This document shows, in pieces, positions 17,237 through 26,422 of a stretch of DNA of 37,839 bases (positions are counted from its first letter, which is position 1; each line of letters opens with the position of its first letter). The position numbers and the translations under genes were made by a program. Source of the DNA: Tildeniella nuda ZEHNDER 1965/U140 (GTDB lineage: Bacteria > Cyanobacteriota > Cyanobacteriia > Leptolyngbyales > Leptolyngbyaceae); assembly GCA_019358895.1 (NCBI GenBank), contig JAHHIG010000032.1:1-37839 (forward strand), in the 5' to 3' direction. The notes under the pieces were generated by a model that was given only the letters and a program-made list of their open reading frames with translations, was not told the DNA's origin and ran no database searches.

Positions 17237-18436
17237 ATTGCCCTGACTAGACTCCCTCACAGGCAAAGGTTCTGGCTTCACGGTCAGGGTCTGCTTCTGC
17301 CCGTTGCGATCGACGATGATCTGAAGTGGCTTGCCAATCGCCGCTGCCTCCATCTGCTGCTGCACTTGCTGTGCCGTTTGAATGGCGGTGCCGTTGATGC
17401 TAGCAAGAATATCGCCCGATCGTATGCCTCCCCGTGCTGCCGGAGAATTGGACTGGACAGCAATAATTAACACACCCTGATCCTGATTAATTTTGAAACC
17501 CGCATTGCTCTGATTAATTTCGTTGCGGATTTCGGGGGTCAATTCCGCCATCTTGACACCCAGGTAGGGGTGTTCTGCCTTGCCAGTCGTGACAATCTGC
17601 TCAGCCACCCGTGAGGCAGTCGCGATCGGAATGGCAAACCCCAGCCCAGCCGCTCCCTGGATGATGGCAGAGTTGATACCGATCACTTCTCCTTCGGCAT
17701 TAATCAACGGTCCACCAGAGTTCCCTGGATTGATCGCCGCATCAGTTTGAATAAAATCTACCCGCTCAGCGGACACACCCACATCGGCAGCCGATCGCCC
17801 CGTCGCGCTGATAATACCTTGCGTCACTGTAAAGCTAAGACCGAGGGGATTACCAATGGCGATCGCGGCTTGCCCCGGCAAGAGATTATCTGAATTGCCC
17901 AATTTTGCGATCGGTAGGTTTTGAGCGTTAATTTTCACCACCGCAACATCCGTCGTTGGGTCAGTTCCTACAACTGTCCCTTTGAACCGTCGCCCATCTT
18001 TCAGCACTACCGTCACGCTGTCGGTACCCTGCACCACGTGAGCATTTGTCAACACACGCCCATCAGCGGTGGTAATAAAGCCAGAGCCTGTCCCTCGTTG
18101 GACTCGCTGCGTCTGCGGCTCCTGCCGACCAAAAAACCGCTCAAAACCAGGGTCGCCAAACGACTGCCCGACGGTACGAGTCGAATCAATCCGCACTACG
18201 GCAGGTCCGACTCTCTGCACAATCTGAGCGACATAATCCAGGCTCGTCAATTTGGGTGGTGCCAGAGGTGCTGTTGCAGGGCTGCTTTGTAGAGGCGACA
18301 CCGATTCCGAGGGGGTAGGAGCACTGCCCAATTCAGGGCGAACGATGCCACAGCCAGCGCTACTGCTCACCAGCAGCATTGCTAGGCAAAAGATAGGTTG
18401 GTAAAGGCGATCGCCTTGGCGCGGAAATATTTTCAT
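17234..18436 (-). CDS. HtrA/Deg-type (HhoA-like) trypsin-like serine protease with PDZ domain, lipoprotein
   Basis: Protease/chaperone of 400 aa acting outside the cytoplasmic membrane on damaged proteins. The N-terminus has a hydrophobic signal ending in the lipobox SSAGC with C29 as the lipidation site. The trypsin domain carries the full triad: H133 in TNAHVV, D163 in TTDVAVV and S240 in NPGNSGGP. A single PDZ domain follows (about residues 295-385, with YLGVKM, GVLIIAVQSNSPAARGGI and GDILASING). Length matches cyanobacterial HhoA/HhoB/HtrA proteins; which of the three it represents cannot be decided here. Confidence 0.92.
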   Translation of the reverse strand: MKIFPRQGDRLYQPIFCLAMLLVSSSAGCGIVRPELGSAPTPSESVSPLQSSPATAPLAPPKLTSLDYVAQIVQRVGPAVVRIDSTRTVGQSFGDPGFERFFGRQEPQTQRVQRGTGSGFITTADGRVLTNAHVVQGTDSVTVVLKDGRRFKGTVVGTDPTTDVAVVKINAQNLPIAKLGNSDNLLPGQAAIAIGNPLGLSFTVTQGIISATGRSAADVGVSAERVDFIQTDAAINPGNSGGPLINAEGEVIGINSAIIQGAAGLGFAIPIATASRVAEQIVTTGKAEHPYLGVKMAELTPEIRNEINQSNAGFKINQDQGVLIIAVQSNSPAARGGIRSGDILASINGTAIQTAQQVQQQMEAAAIGKPLQIIVDRNGQKQTLTVKPEPLPVRESSQGN

Positions 18437-18583
18437 ACAACCGATCTTACCGCTTCGCCTTCTTCTTACCGCGTTGATTTCTCTCGATCGCCCTTCCTAC
18501 GCAAAGCTCATTAGCCTTGCGTCTGCTGGAAGAGCAGGATGGAGTCAAGTCGCATCATTACTTTTACGTGACGACCTCTCTTT

Positions 18584-19456
18584 CTAACGAATGCTCTGAC
18601 GACGTGCAGCGTTTTGGCGATCGCGTTCTACCCATTCTGCATCGGTGAGATGAGGGGTTGTCTGCAAACGAGCGATCGCCCAAGCATTGTATTCAGGATT
18701 GCTGTCGCAGCCCAGCCACTTTCTACCCGATTGCTCTGCTACAACCAGGACTGTCCCAGAGCCAGAGAAGGGATCAAGGACAGTGTCGCCACGATCGGAC
18801 GCAGCAAAAACTAACCGACGAATCAGTTCCTCCGGCTTTTGCGTTGGATGCTTTGTCTTCTCAGCCATCCCGTTACAGATTGTTGGAATTTCGATTACGT
18901 CCTTTGGCTTTGCGCCCATCGGATGGGGTGTCCATTGGTCGCGCGGTTTGCCGTTGCCGTACTGACTCGTCGTCGCCTGTGGGTGCACAGGATACTTCAG
19001 CGTGTGCTTACCGTAAGGAATCCGAATGCTGTCGATGTTGATCTTGGCGCTGACACTCTTTCGCAACAGCAGAATACTCTCGTGAGAACGTCCCCAATCG
19101 TTGCCCAGGTTCGCTTTGTTTTTGTAGTGCCACACCAGCCAGCGACAAGCCTGAAAATAACGCAGAGAGGGGCGTTTCAGGTCTGCCAGAACTTCAGAAA
19201 AGCCCATGATGTAGAGACAGCCAGACGGTTTGAGAATCCTGGCTGCCTGTTGAATCCATTGCAGCGACCAGTCAATATAGTTGTCTTGTGATGCAAAGGT
19301 ATCCCAGTCTGCTTTTTTCAGGTTGTAAGGCGGATCGGCAAGTACGAGATCAACTGAGCCATCGTCCACTGTCGCTAACCATTGCAACGAATCGCCACAA
19401 AATAAGCTGCCATTAGCGGTTTGATGAGCGATCGTCACACCTTCAACTAAAACCAT
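18584..19456 (-). CDS. solitary beta-class DNA methyltransferase
   Basis: SAM-dependent amino-methyltransferase of 290 aa. The catalytic ADPPYNL motif (residues 40-46) comes before the SAM-binding DPFSGSGT motif (about residues 228-235), which defines the beta class. HPTQKPEELIRRLV between them is the usual pre-motif I block. DPPY enzymes mostly methylate adenine N6, but some conserved cyanobacterial orphans of this class are N4-cytosine enzymes, so the base is not settled. No restriction gene lies beside it, so it is likely an orphan methylase with a housekeeping or regulatory role. Confidence 0.85.
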   Translation of the reverse strand: MVLVEGVTIAHQTANGSLFCGDSLQWLATVDDGSVDLVLADPPYNLKKADWDTFASQDNYIDWSLQWIQQAARILKPSGCLYIMGFSEVLADLKRPSLRYFQACRWLVWHYKNKANLGNDWGRSHESILLLRKSVSAKINIDSIRIPYGKHTLKYPVHPQATTSQYGNGKPRDQWTPHPMGAKPKDVIEIPTICNGMAEKTKHPTQKPEELIRRLVFAASDRGDTVLDPFSGSGTVLVVAEQSGRKWLGCDSNPEYNAWAIARLQTTPHLTDAEWVERDRQNAARRQSIR

Positions 19457-19486
19457 TGGCTGTCATGCATCTTATACTTACAGACG

Positions 19487-20134
19487 TTAACAAGGAGGTA
19501 GTTTCTGATCCGCGCTTGATCGCCGATCAAAGTACAGGTAAGCCCCTGATTCGCCTTGTTTATTCGTAATCACTATTGTGCCTTCATCAAGCCAAGCCAA
19601 GACCGTTTGAGCTTCAGAAATTACCTGTGGAAGAAGAGAACCTAATAGTTGATGCTGTTCTTCGTGACTTAATCCCTGCCAATCATCTGAAGAATAATTA
19701 GTTGGAGGAACTCTTATGTGAAGACCATATCCCAGACCAAGAGTATCTAAAAAATAGTATCCATCACAATACAGCTCATAGAGCTGAGATAGGGCGATCG
19801 GTAGGTTTTGATCGTGTTCTAACACAGCCATTAGAAGTTTCCTGAGCTTCCATGTCTCATACTCACCAGCGTCAATGTATCGCTTCAGAATTTCATCGGT
19901 TTCGTACTTGCTGCTTCGCTTTGAAAAGTCTAATGAGATTAGTTTTAGATAATCGTCGTTGGTCAAACCATTTTCCAGATCATTGGTTGCGTACACCCAT
20001 TGTTCAAAGGTTGCGAGACACTCTTCGCCGTCAAGAAACTTAAAGATCTTAATCTTCAAGTCATTTGGTAAAAGCGGTTCTGTTTGTTGCCATCTCTCAC
20101 CTATTGGAGTTTTGCCGTAAAAAGGTTGGCTCAT
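19487..20134 (-). CDS. hypothetical protein, possibly immunity-type
   Basis: Soluble acidic protein of 215 aa. The segment FEQWVYATNDLENGLTNDDY with LKLISLDFSKRSS (about residues 40-73) resembles small bacterial proteins often found as putative immunity or Smi1-adjacent proteins, in which a FExWvY...LE block precedes an LIxLDY block. That resemblance is from memory and weak. No toxin is seen next to it. It lies 31 nt upstream of the methylase on the same strand. Confidence 0.6.
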   Translation of the reverse strand: MSQPFYGKTPIGERWQQTEPLLPNDLKIKIFKFLDGEECLATFEQWVYATNDLENGLTNDDYLKLISLDFSKRSSKYETDEILKRYIDAGEYETWKLRKLLMAVLEHDQNLPIALSQLYELYCDGYYFLDTLGLGYGLHIRVPPTNYSSDDWQGLSHEEQHQLLGSLLPQVISEAQTVLAWLDEGTIVITNKQGESGAYLYFDRRSSADQKLPPC

Positions 20135-20588
20135 TGTCTCAAGCGTTGAAAAATAAATTATTTGGTATCGCTCACACTACCTCTTGAACAGCATTCGCTT
20201 CCTGCATATTTTGGAGATTTGGTAGCATTCTTCCGTCCGATCGCGGCTTTTTCAAGCTTTCTAAGCGATACTTTTCTGCTTTGAGTCTTTACTCATCCCC
20301 CATCACTAATCAAAACAATGTGAACTGAGCAACTGCTAATAGTTCACCAGCCTTGTTTTTGCTTAGTCAATATTTCGCTTGCGTTTCGCCATAGTTGCCT
20401 GCTAGTAAATTTCCTTCACTCTGCTGAGCTAGCTTTAAAAGCCCGTGATATAGGAAAAGCCTGACACCCGTTTGATACCTAAAGTTGAATGCCCCTTCTG
20501 AAACTCTTTAGTTTCGTCGATTTAAGACAACCATAGTATGGTTCAAATCAGCGTCCGACAAAAGGTGGAATATTGGCTGAAATCGGAA
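20135..20588. other. intergenic region without a recognisable gene
   Basis: About 450 bp between the hypothetical gene and the tRNA. I find no open frame with coding character, no tandem repeat and no clear hairpin. It must contain the promoter of the leftward hypothetical gene. Confidence 0.4.
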
Positions 20589-20660
<72 letters not shown>

Positions 20661-20779
20661 GAGAGCTTAGAAATTGTACTGCGATCTGTGTTCTGTTGAA
20701 CAAGGCAGAGTAGAGATTCTAGCAGATTACAGCCAGCTTTTGGCAGAATGAGTACTGTTTTTCCTTGGCACGGTGAGCA

Positions 20780-21589
20780 TCAATCTTGACTCAACTCTGT
20801 GCCGTCTGGCATGGTTGTGCGACAGAGCTTAGCTCCGTTCAACTCAACCCCTTGAAACTCAGCCCACCGAAGGTCGGCATCCTGCAAATCAGCGTCCCAC
20901 AGTTCGGCTCGCCATAGTTCGGCTCCCCGGAGATTTGCCTTCTGTAAATTGGTCTCTCGCAGATTGGCTCCCGACAGGTCAGCGTCGCGCAAATTTGCCT
21001 CTTGCAGATTGGCTGCGTGGAGGTTCGCTCCACGCAAATTCGCTTGTTGGAGGTTCGCTCCGCATAAGTTTGCCCCTGATAGGTTGGCAGCTTGCAAGTC
21101 AGCATCTTGTAGGTTGGACCTTTCGAGATTAGCCTCCTGCAAATCAGCCTTAGGCAAACCAATCCTGGCTAAATTGGCACCAGAGGCATCTAACCCGCGT
21201 AACGAAACGCTGTCTTTATGAAGATCTTGAAGGGCGATCCGGCGAGCATAGCTGGTGGAGACATTTGCTGCTGCGGCGTTGTCAATGACACGCCACGCTT
21301 CATAATGCTTTTGGGCTCTACGATCGGGCGCTTCTTTCAAATAAAGAATGATCGCGACAACCACTGCAATCGATTGCGTCTGAGCGAAAATGGCTTTAAT
21401 GGTTTCGCGAGCGATCAGGTCTTGAAACGAACGGATTTGGATGTCATCCTCAGCCCACAGCGCTAATGCTGCCAGGAAAACAACAGCTACCATGATCGCC
21501 AGCCAGGTGGGAATGGACTGGACAGTTCGTTCCAGTTGACGTGTGAGCTGAGAGGGTTTCCCTTTCATCCGTCCGTTACGGTCAGTCAT
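20780..21589 (-). CDS. membrane-anchored pentapeptide-repeat protein
   Basis: Protein of 269 aa. Two hydrophobic segments (WLAIMVAVVFLAALALWA at about 29-46 and SIAVVVAIILYL at about 73-84) anchor it. From about residue 133 to the end runs a long right-handed beta-helix domain of some 24 pentapeptides of the A(N/D)LXX type (repeats such as ANLQE, ADLSG, ANLRG). Such proteins are abundant in cyanobacteria. Their molecular role is mostly unknown. It lies between the tRNA and the P-loop ATPase and reads the same way as both. Confidence 0.85.
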   Translation of the reverse strand: MTDRNGRMKGKPSQLTRQLERTVQSIPTWLAIMVAVVFLAALALWAEDDIQIRSFQDLIARETIKAIFAQTQSIAVVVAIILYLKEAPDRRAQKHYEAWRVIDNAAAANVSTSYARRIALQDLHKDSVSLRGLDASGANLARIGLPKADLQEANLERSNLQDADLQAANLSGANLCGANLQQANLRGANLHAANLQEANLRDADLSGANLRETNLQKANLRGAELWRAELWDADLQDADLRWAEFQGVELNGAKLCRTTMPDGTELSQD

Positions 21590-21631
21590 CCTTTACCTTA
21601 GAACCGATCAATGAATGCATCAGCTTAGCAC

Positions 21632-23086
21632 TCAATCTTTTAAGCTCAAAAAAATGTCAAAGGCAGGATGAACTCGAAACTTCTTGATATTCTCTAGATT
21701 GACCGTTGGTAGCTCGTAGTGTCCCAGATACGTCCCTTTTTTGGTTGCATCATTCCCCGCTTCTGGTATCCAAACTTTCAAGAAGCCAATCTGCCAGAGC
21801 ACTTTCTTCAGTTCCAGGTAATCCATTTCGGCAACCCAGTCTGTGGCGCGATCGACATGCACTTCACCACAAACCATGGAGAGCAGTAAATAATCCAGAT
21901 CGTTTTTTTCAAAGCAGCAGCTCTTTCCTCTAAACACCTCAAACACGTCTAACAAATGAGGGTATTGAAATCTGTATTCTGAAGCTAAATCCTTCGTTTT
22001 TTGCTCAGAGTAAATTTCCTCGGCTGCCATAATAGCAAACTCATCGATCTTTTTGGTGCCCGAATAATATTCTCCGCACAGTTTGCAAAATTGCAGTAGC
22101 TCTCTAGGACGTAGTTGCGTTCTGCCGATGATATAGTCCGTAGAGTCCTCAAACTTAGAATCTAACTTAGAGGTAAAAACTGATTTCCAACGGTTTAACG
22201 TATCTAATCTAGACGTTTCGGGAAACGAATGGGCAATTCTTAAACCAATGAGTTCAAGTAACTCATTTTTACCCCAACGAATGACCTCAACATCTTCTCT
22301 AATTTTTTGAGCGTCATCGTAGATTTGAGGAATATTATCAAAGAGTTCCTGGCGAATGGAAACATAGACTCGAAGTCCAGGGCTAATCAGGTTGATTTTT
22401 TGAGTGGCTTGAAATAGCCCTGCAATAAAATATTTAGCATCTTCCGAATCGTCCCACCCCTTGTCTAGCTCATCAATTAAGACCTTCATTCTTGATTTTT
22501 CTAAAACTTTCTTCAAGCTAGGAGTTAGACTTTTGATTTCTTCTAAACTGTAGAGCGCTTGAAGATTTCTTGACTTTGCAGCGCTTTCGTGGGCATCTAA
22601 TTTAACGGTCTCTAGTTTTTTCAGGTAACTAACCAGAACGCCGATCGGACTCAGCCCTTTCATGCTGGAGTCAGCATTGACGTAATTGTAAATATCGCGT
22701 TGAGGTCCCAATAGTAAGCCGCGCTTATTCTCGACGATTTTATTGAAAATGAGATTATAGAGAAGATATTGCCATGCTACTGAATAGGAACTCTGTTTAC
22801 CCCAAGAACCTTCATTCTCACGCTTCAAGTATTCCGACAGTAATTCGTAAGAATATTCTTCTGGCGATAGCTCTAAAACTAAATGTCCTTTCTTCGCTTC
22901 TGTCGAAGCAATATATTTAAAGATTGCACTCTTGCCAGTCCCTCGATTGCCAACCAAAATCGTCTTTTTGCTGTTCAGAAATTTTTGATACGTCGAGTTC
23001 TGATAGAAATATTCTGATAAACCGACTGTGATATCTCTTTCTGCGGAATCAGAACCAAGATTTAACTTCTGAATGTCTACCAGCAT
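21632..23086 (-). CDS. P-loop ATPase, Sll1717 family
   Basis: ATPase of 484 aa. The Walker A motif GNRGTGKS is at residues 46-53, and a Walker B-like MKVLIDELDKGWDD lies near residues 202-215. The order and the helical C-terminal half match the Sll1717-type STAND-like P-loop ATPases of cyanobacteria. These are often found as isolated genes or near defence genes; their function is not established. Codon use and A+T richness differ somewhat from neighbouring housekeeping genes. It ends 42 nt before the pentapeptide gene on the same strand and starts 86 nt from the radC remnant. Confidence 0.75.
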   Translation of the reverse strand: MLVDIQKLNLGSDSAERDITVGLSEYFYQNSTYQKFLNSKKTILVGNRGTGKSAIFKYIASTEAKKGHLVLELSPEEYSYELLSEYLKRENEGSWGKQSSYSVAWQYLLYNLIFNKIVENKRGLLLGPQRDIYNYVNADSSMKGLSPIGVLVSYLKKLETVKLDAHESAAKSRNLQALYSLEEIKSLTPSLKKVLEKSRMKVLIDELDKGWDDSEDAKYFIAGLFQATQKINLISPGLRVYVSIRQELFDNIPQIYDDAQKIREDVEVIRWGKNELLELIGLRIAHSFPETSRLDTLNRWKSVFTSKLDSKFEDSTDYIIGRTQLRPRELLQFCKLCGEYYSGTKKIDEFAIMAAEEIYSEQKTKDLASEYRFQYPHLLDVFEVFRGKSCCFEKNDLDYLLLSMVCGEVHVDRATDWVAEMDYLELKKVLWQIGFLKVWIPEAGNDATKKGTYLGHYELPTVNLENIKKFRVHPAFDIFLSLKD

Positions 23087-23171
23087 AGTTGATTCAGGCT
23101 TATTGACTATAGCTGAATTGTTTAATTCTCACATACAAAGAATTTGATGTCCAGTTACCGACGGAAACGCA

Positions 23172-23387
23172 CTAATCCTCTTGAGGGCACTCGCTCCATA
23201 AATTGCTCGTCTGGCGCAGGCTCAGAAAATCACCATTGCCCAGGATGAGATGGTCAAGTAAGGGAATGCCCAAAAAGTCGGCACCCGAAAGCAATTGGCG
23301 TGTGAGGCTAATGTCTTCGTTGCTAGGTTCAACATTGCCAGAAGGATGGTTATGCGCCACGATCACCCATGTAGGCGCTAAACCCAA
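23172..23387 (-). pseudogene. radC: radC C-terminal fragment, interrupted by the mobile element
   Basis: About 70 codons of the RadC C-terminal JAMM domain. [18 protein letters not shown] has the metal-binding HxHPSG...D signature, and [18 protein letters not shown] plus SECPQ form the usual RadC ending. RadC proteins are normally about 220-245 aa; the N-terminal helix-hairpin-helix part and the first half of the domain are missing. Going upstream on the minus strand, similarity fades just before PTWVIVAH, around 23368-23385, and 26 nt beyond 23387 the recombinase gene starts on the other strand. The frame has no proper start. I infer that the missing half lies at the other end of the element. 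Confidence 0.85.
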
Positions 23388-23412
23388 ACCACTTTTGTGG
23401 TATCTTGCTGGA

Positions 23413-24813
23413 ATGCTCCAACTTGAGTATACAGACGGCTATTGCCGCGTCAGCACCCAAAAACAAGCGACCTACGGCAGCGGGCTCGATCGCTACCGTG
23501 AAGATTTGGCGCGTTATGGAGTACCGGACGATCGTATCTTCTCTGATATTGAATCAGGCAGTTCTGAAAGCCGCGCTGCTTACAATCAAGTGCTGCAAAG
23601 AGTGAGGGATGGCATTACAAAGCAAGTAATTGTCCCCTGCTTTGACCGCTTCACCCGATCACCGATTGGCTGGGAAGAGGCGATCAAAGATTTCAGGCGA
23701 TATGGAGCCAAACTAATCGCACTGTCAGGTGGAGCGGTTGACTTTAATTCGCCAGAGGGGATATACCGCAGTCGGATGGACGCGATCGCGGCTGCTTATG
23801 TCAAAGAAAAGAATCAGTATGCCGCCCTGAGGGGATGGGAGCGTACACGCAGACTCAACAAAGCCGTCAACCCACCATTCGGTATGGCAGTTGAAAAAGG
23901 ACGCTACATTATCAACCGTGGCGAGTACTGGCAGGGTGGCAAGATTGATGAGGTTGCCCTAGAAGTTGTTCAGACCTTTCTAGCGGTTGGCACTCAACGC
24001 GGTACAGTGCAAAAACTGTGCGCAAAGTATGGTCTTCGTAAACCTGGCAGTAAATGGGCTGAAGATTTTCCGCGCGATCGCGACAAATTAGTCGGCTGGC
24101 TACAAAATCCCGTCCTGCGTGGCTATACTGCCTACTTTGGGAACAGAGGACGTGAGCGGTTGATTTGCTATGACGACCCACACGAAGCCTTAATAGATCA
24201 GCAGACAGCAATGCAGATCGATCGCTTGTTGTCTGCAAAGTCCCGTAAAATGCTGCCTGTTCAGGCTACTACATCAGTGATGAGTGGCTTAGTGTTTTGC
24301 GAATGTGGCTCAAGCTGTATGCGTCGCCGGCAATGGTTTTACTGCATCAACGCTTATGACAATCCTCACGTTGAGGAGCGCTGCAAACTGAGGCATGGCG
24401 TAAAAGCATCGGCATGTGAGCAAGCGGCAATTTGGGCAATCGTGACTCAAGCTGAATATGTTGCAGGCTTGGCTGAAGCAACGGTTCAAGAAGACAACCC
24501 AGAAGCGATCGCCCTCAAATTGAAACTTGAAAAACTTGGCGATGACCCTGATTTTGAAGATTCCCGGCAGGCGCTTAAGCAACGCATCCAAAGTTTAGAA
24601 CATCTGCAACGGCAGTCAGTGGTTAGCCTGCATAGCAAACGAGAGGCATTGATCGCTGTAGGCTCCGATCCTGCGTTTTGGGTCAGCCTAGACGATTTAG
24701 AAAAACGGTTTGTTTTCACCCAACTGATCGATCGCGTCGTCAAAAGCCGTGATCGTATTTTGTATGTAGATCTAGCAGATGGCTTAGGCAGCATTGCTTT
24801 TCAACAGTTCTAG
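23413..24813 (+). CDS. XisF-like large serine recombinase (integrase/excisionase)
   Basis: Site-specific recombinase of about 466 aa. The resolvase domain opens with [11 protein letters not shown], containing the catalytic serine in [16 protein letters not shown] is the DRxxR block and a long helix follows (about residues 125-155). The recombinase domain begins at NPPFGM. A zinc ribbon lies at about residues 300-335 (FCECGSSC then later cysteines), with a coiled-coil stretch (about 370-410) and a C-terminal tail. GYCRVST is like XisF of the Anabaena fdxN element. The ATG at 23413 is chosen because it opens on the catalytic domain; the longer frame to 23203 is merely antisense to radC. It begins about 40 bp from the junction, the usual place for such a gene, and presumably integrated the element and could excise it. 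Confidence 0.88.
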   Translation: MLQLEYTDGYCRVSTQKQATYGSGLDRYREDLARYGVPDDRIFSDIESGSSESRAAYNQVLQRVRDGITKQVIVPCFDRFTRSPIGWEEAIKDFRRYGAKLIALSGGAVDFNSPEGIYRSRMDAIAAAYVKEKNQYAALRGWERTRRLNKAVNPPFGMAVEKGRYIINRGEYWQGGKIDEVALEVVQTFLAVGTQRGTVQKLCAKYGLRKPGSKWAEDFPRDRDKLVGWLQNPVLRGYTAYFGNRGRERLICYDDPHEALIDQQTAMQIDRLLSAKSRKMLPVQATTSVMSGLVFCECGSSCMRRRQWFYCINAYDNPHVEERCKLRHGVKASACEQAAIWAIVTQAEYVAGLAEATVQEDNPEAIALKLKLEKLGDDPDFEDSRQALKQRIQSLEHLQRQSVVSLHSKREALIAVGSDPAFWVSLDDLEKRFVFTQLIDRVVKSRDRILYVDLADGLGSIAFQQF

Positions 24814-24960
24814 CACTTCCGTAATCTGCTCTTGCGAAACGTTGCCCTGGATTGCTAGGATTTCAAGTTTAGCAATCGCCTGCTCTTTAGCTTGCTGCTT
24901 TTCGTCCCAGTCAAGCATTTTAGATTTAATTGTTCCCCAGTTTACTTGTTTAGCGGTCAT
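24784..24960 (-). CDS. small helical protein (58 aa)
   Basis: Open frame of 58 codons, MTAKQVNWGTIKSKML at the start and [10 protein letters not shown] at the end, with a lysine/glutamine/glutamate-rich centre typical of a short alpha-helical or coiled protein. It is the last leftward gene of the element operon and overlaps the 3' end of the convergent recombinase by 30 nt. Only 5 nt separate its start from the preceding gene's stop. No family recognised. Support is the coding-like composition and the continuous packing. Confidence 0.55.
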   Translation of the reverse strand: MTAKQVNWGTIKSKMLDWDEKQQAKEQAIAKLEILAIQGNVSQEQITEVLELLKSNAA

Positions 24961-24965
24961 CTGCC

Positions 24966-25178
24966 TTATCCCTTTGTAGTTGTCGTGTGCTTACCTGTCT
25001 CGCGGAGTTGCTCGATCGCTGCCTCCCTTGCCGCCATCAATGCATCCCGTTGCCCTAGTCCCAATGAATCGTTAAGCAAAGCTGTGGTGGTGTCGCTGAG
25101 AATGGAGTAGAGATCGCGCGGTAGTGCCTCCTGCCATGCCTCTAACTCGTATGCCGCCATCAGTTGTTCAAATGACAT
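24966..25178 (-). CDS. small phage protein of unknown function
   Basis: Protein of 70 aa, acidic and helical, beginning MSFEQLMAAYELEAW. The ATG at 25178 gives an 11-nt overlap with the preceding gene and follows AGAAGAAGACG. A TTG at 25211 in the same frame is less likely. No known domain. It belongs to the leftward operon. Confidence 0.6.
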   Translation of the reverse strand: MSFEQLMAAYELEAWQEALPRDLYSILSDTTTALLNDSLGLGQRDALMAAREAAIEQLRETGKHTTTTKG

Positions 25179-25416
25179 TTGATTCGTCTTCTTCTGTGCT
25201 AGTGCGTTCAACTATCCAAAGACCCCAAAGCTTATGCGCTTGTCGTTTGAAACCGAGATTTGATAACTCTTGATCAAGTCGATCTAATGACCCGTAGGGA
25301 ATCACAGCGATCGCCATTACAGGCGGATTGGCAGGGTAGTTCCAATGGAGCCAGTGGCGCACAAAACAACTATTGCTCAGTCTCTGAACCACCTTCAGAA
25401 AAGCGTTTAGAGTCAT
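25168..25416 (-). CDS. small phage protein of unknown function
   Basis: Protein of 82 aa containing FVRHWLHWNYPANPP and a C-terminal KLWGLWIVERT strand-like segment. The ATG overlaps the stop of the preceding gene as ATGA. No family recognised. Confidence 0.6.
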   Translation of the reverse strand: MTLNAFLKVVQRLSNSCFVRHWLHWNYPANPPVMAIAVIPYGSLDRLDQELSNLGFKRQAHKLWGLWIVERTSTEEDESNVI

Positions 25417-25931
25417 GACCGTTCCCCTGCAAGGTTTTCATCACGCCACACTCTCGCTGCGTTAGTCAATGCATGTGCCCCAAGCTTCTGCCCTCGCTCC
25501 TCCAACCAAGCGGCGAAGCCTTCACTCGCCTGCGCGATCGCCTCTTCCCGTGTTTGCTTCCCTGCCTTAAGCGCGATCGCTTCACTGATCAATTCCTTGA
25601 TGGTGCTGCGATTTTCGCCAGTCTCTAAATCCATCAAGCAGCAGTGGTAACCAGCCTCCATCCATTGCTTCTCTTCGTCACTGGCAGGCGCGATCGGGCT
25701 TTCCCTTTTGGGTTCAGTAGCGCGATCGACTATGGTTTGCCAGTAGTTTTCGCTCAATGCGTCCGGCGAGCCGTCGATCTCTCCTTCCTCCAGTGCTTGG
25801 TCTGGTAGGTGCAACGGGAATGCTTTAGCAAGGATTCGTTTAGGTGCATAGACATCACGCCAGAGGTGGGCAGCCAAAATCACGCCTGTAAGTGTCCAAG
25901 TGCCCAGCATGAGCAGGCAGAATTTATCCAT
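25413..25931 (-). CDS. single-span membrane protein of unknown function
   Basis: Protein of 172 aa starting MDKFCLLMLGTWTLTGVILAAHLW, which forms one N-terminal membrane helix, followed by a soluble charged domain rich in Glu, Lys and Ala. The ATG at 25931 lies 2 nt after the dCTP-deaminase-like stop. A longer reading from a TTG at 26066 would run entirely over that gene and is rejected. No known domain seen. Confidence 0.65.
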   Translation of the reverse strand: MDKFCLLMLGTWTLTGVILAAHLWRDVYAPKRILAKAFPLHLPDQALEEGEIDGSPDALSENYWQTIVDRATEPKRESPIAPASDEEKQWMEAGYHCCLMDLETGENRSTIKELISEAIALKAGKQTREEAIAQASEGFAAWLEERGQKLGAHALTNAARVWRDENLAGERS

Positions 25932-25933
25932 GA

Positions 25934-26422
25934 TTACCCTTTTGATACTTGAGCAACAGCGTCCTTGTTGTAACGTCCAGTGATTTTGTAGCTTCTCAAT
26001 GGTCGTTCTGTGGCATGAAAAAAGACCTGCCCAATCTTGAAGCCGGGATAAATAATCAACGGGCAAAACCGTCGATTATTCTTAATCTCCAAAGTCAATT
26101 TGCTACCATTCCAACCGTTATCAAGCCAAACGGCTAATGCTTGATCAAACCCTTCTCTAGCGCGAGACGACTTTAAACGAAACTCGCCGCAAATTGTTTC
26201 TGGGATGTTAAATGTTTCAAGTGTGCTGATCAGAAGAAATTCACCAGGAGATATTGCGTACTCACTAACGAGCGATCGCGGCTCCATACCATTCATATTC
26301 TCAACAACGATCGTGTTACCTACTCGCACATCTAATGAAGCAGGATTTAACAGAGTCTCGTCAAATGGATCGATCATTCCTTGCAGGCAAAGAGAATGGA
26401 TTTGATAGTCAACTAGAGGCAT
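25934..26422 (-). CDS. dCTP deaminase-like protein (Dcd/DUT superfamily)
   Basis: Protein of 162 aa of the trimeric dUTPase/dCTP deaminase fold. NPASLDVRVG near residue 26, FRLKSSRAREGF near residue 81 (the SSxAR block of Dcd) and WLDNGWNGSKLTLEIKN near residue 98 are conserved; in the last, the final Glu corresponds to the catalytic Glu of Dcd. PGFKIGQVFFH and a C-terminal RYNKDAVAQVSKG, like the flexible nucleotide-closing tail, complete it. It would supply dUMP/dTTP precursors for element replication. It is slightly shorter than E. coli Dcd. Confidence 0.78.
   Translation of the reverse strand: MPLVDYQIHSLCLQGMIDPFDETLLNPASLDVRVGNTIVVENMNGMEPRSLVSEYAISPGEFLLISTLETFNIPETICGEFRLKSSRAREGFDQALAVWLDNGWNGSKLTLEIKNNRRFCPLIIYPGFKIGQVFFHATERPLRSYKITGRYNKDAVAQVSKG

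Noticed and set aside
23203-23412. Upstream extension of the recombinase reading frame by 70 codons
   Set aside because: It is antisense to the RadC coding sequence and lies outside the inferred element; the catalytic domain begins at the ATG at 23413.
25932-26066. Long N-terminal extension of the membrane protein at 25413
   Set aside because: It overlaps the dCTP-deaminase-like gene fully and starts with TTG; MDKFCLL at 25931 begins a membrane helix 2 nt after that gene.
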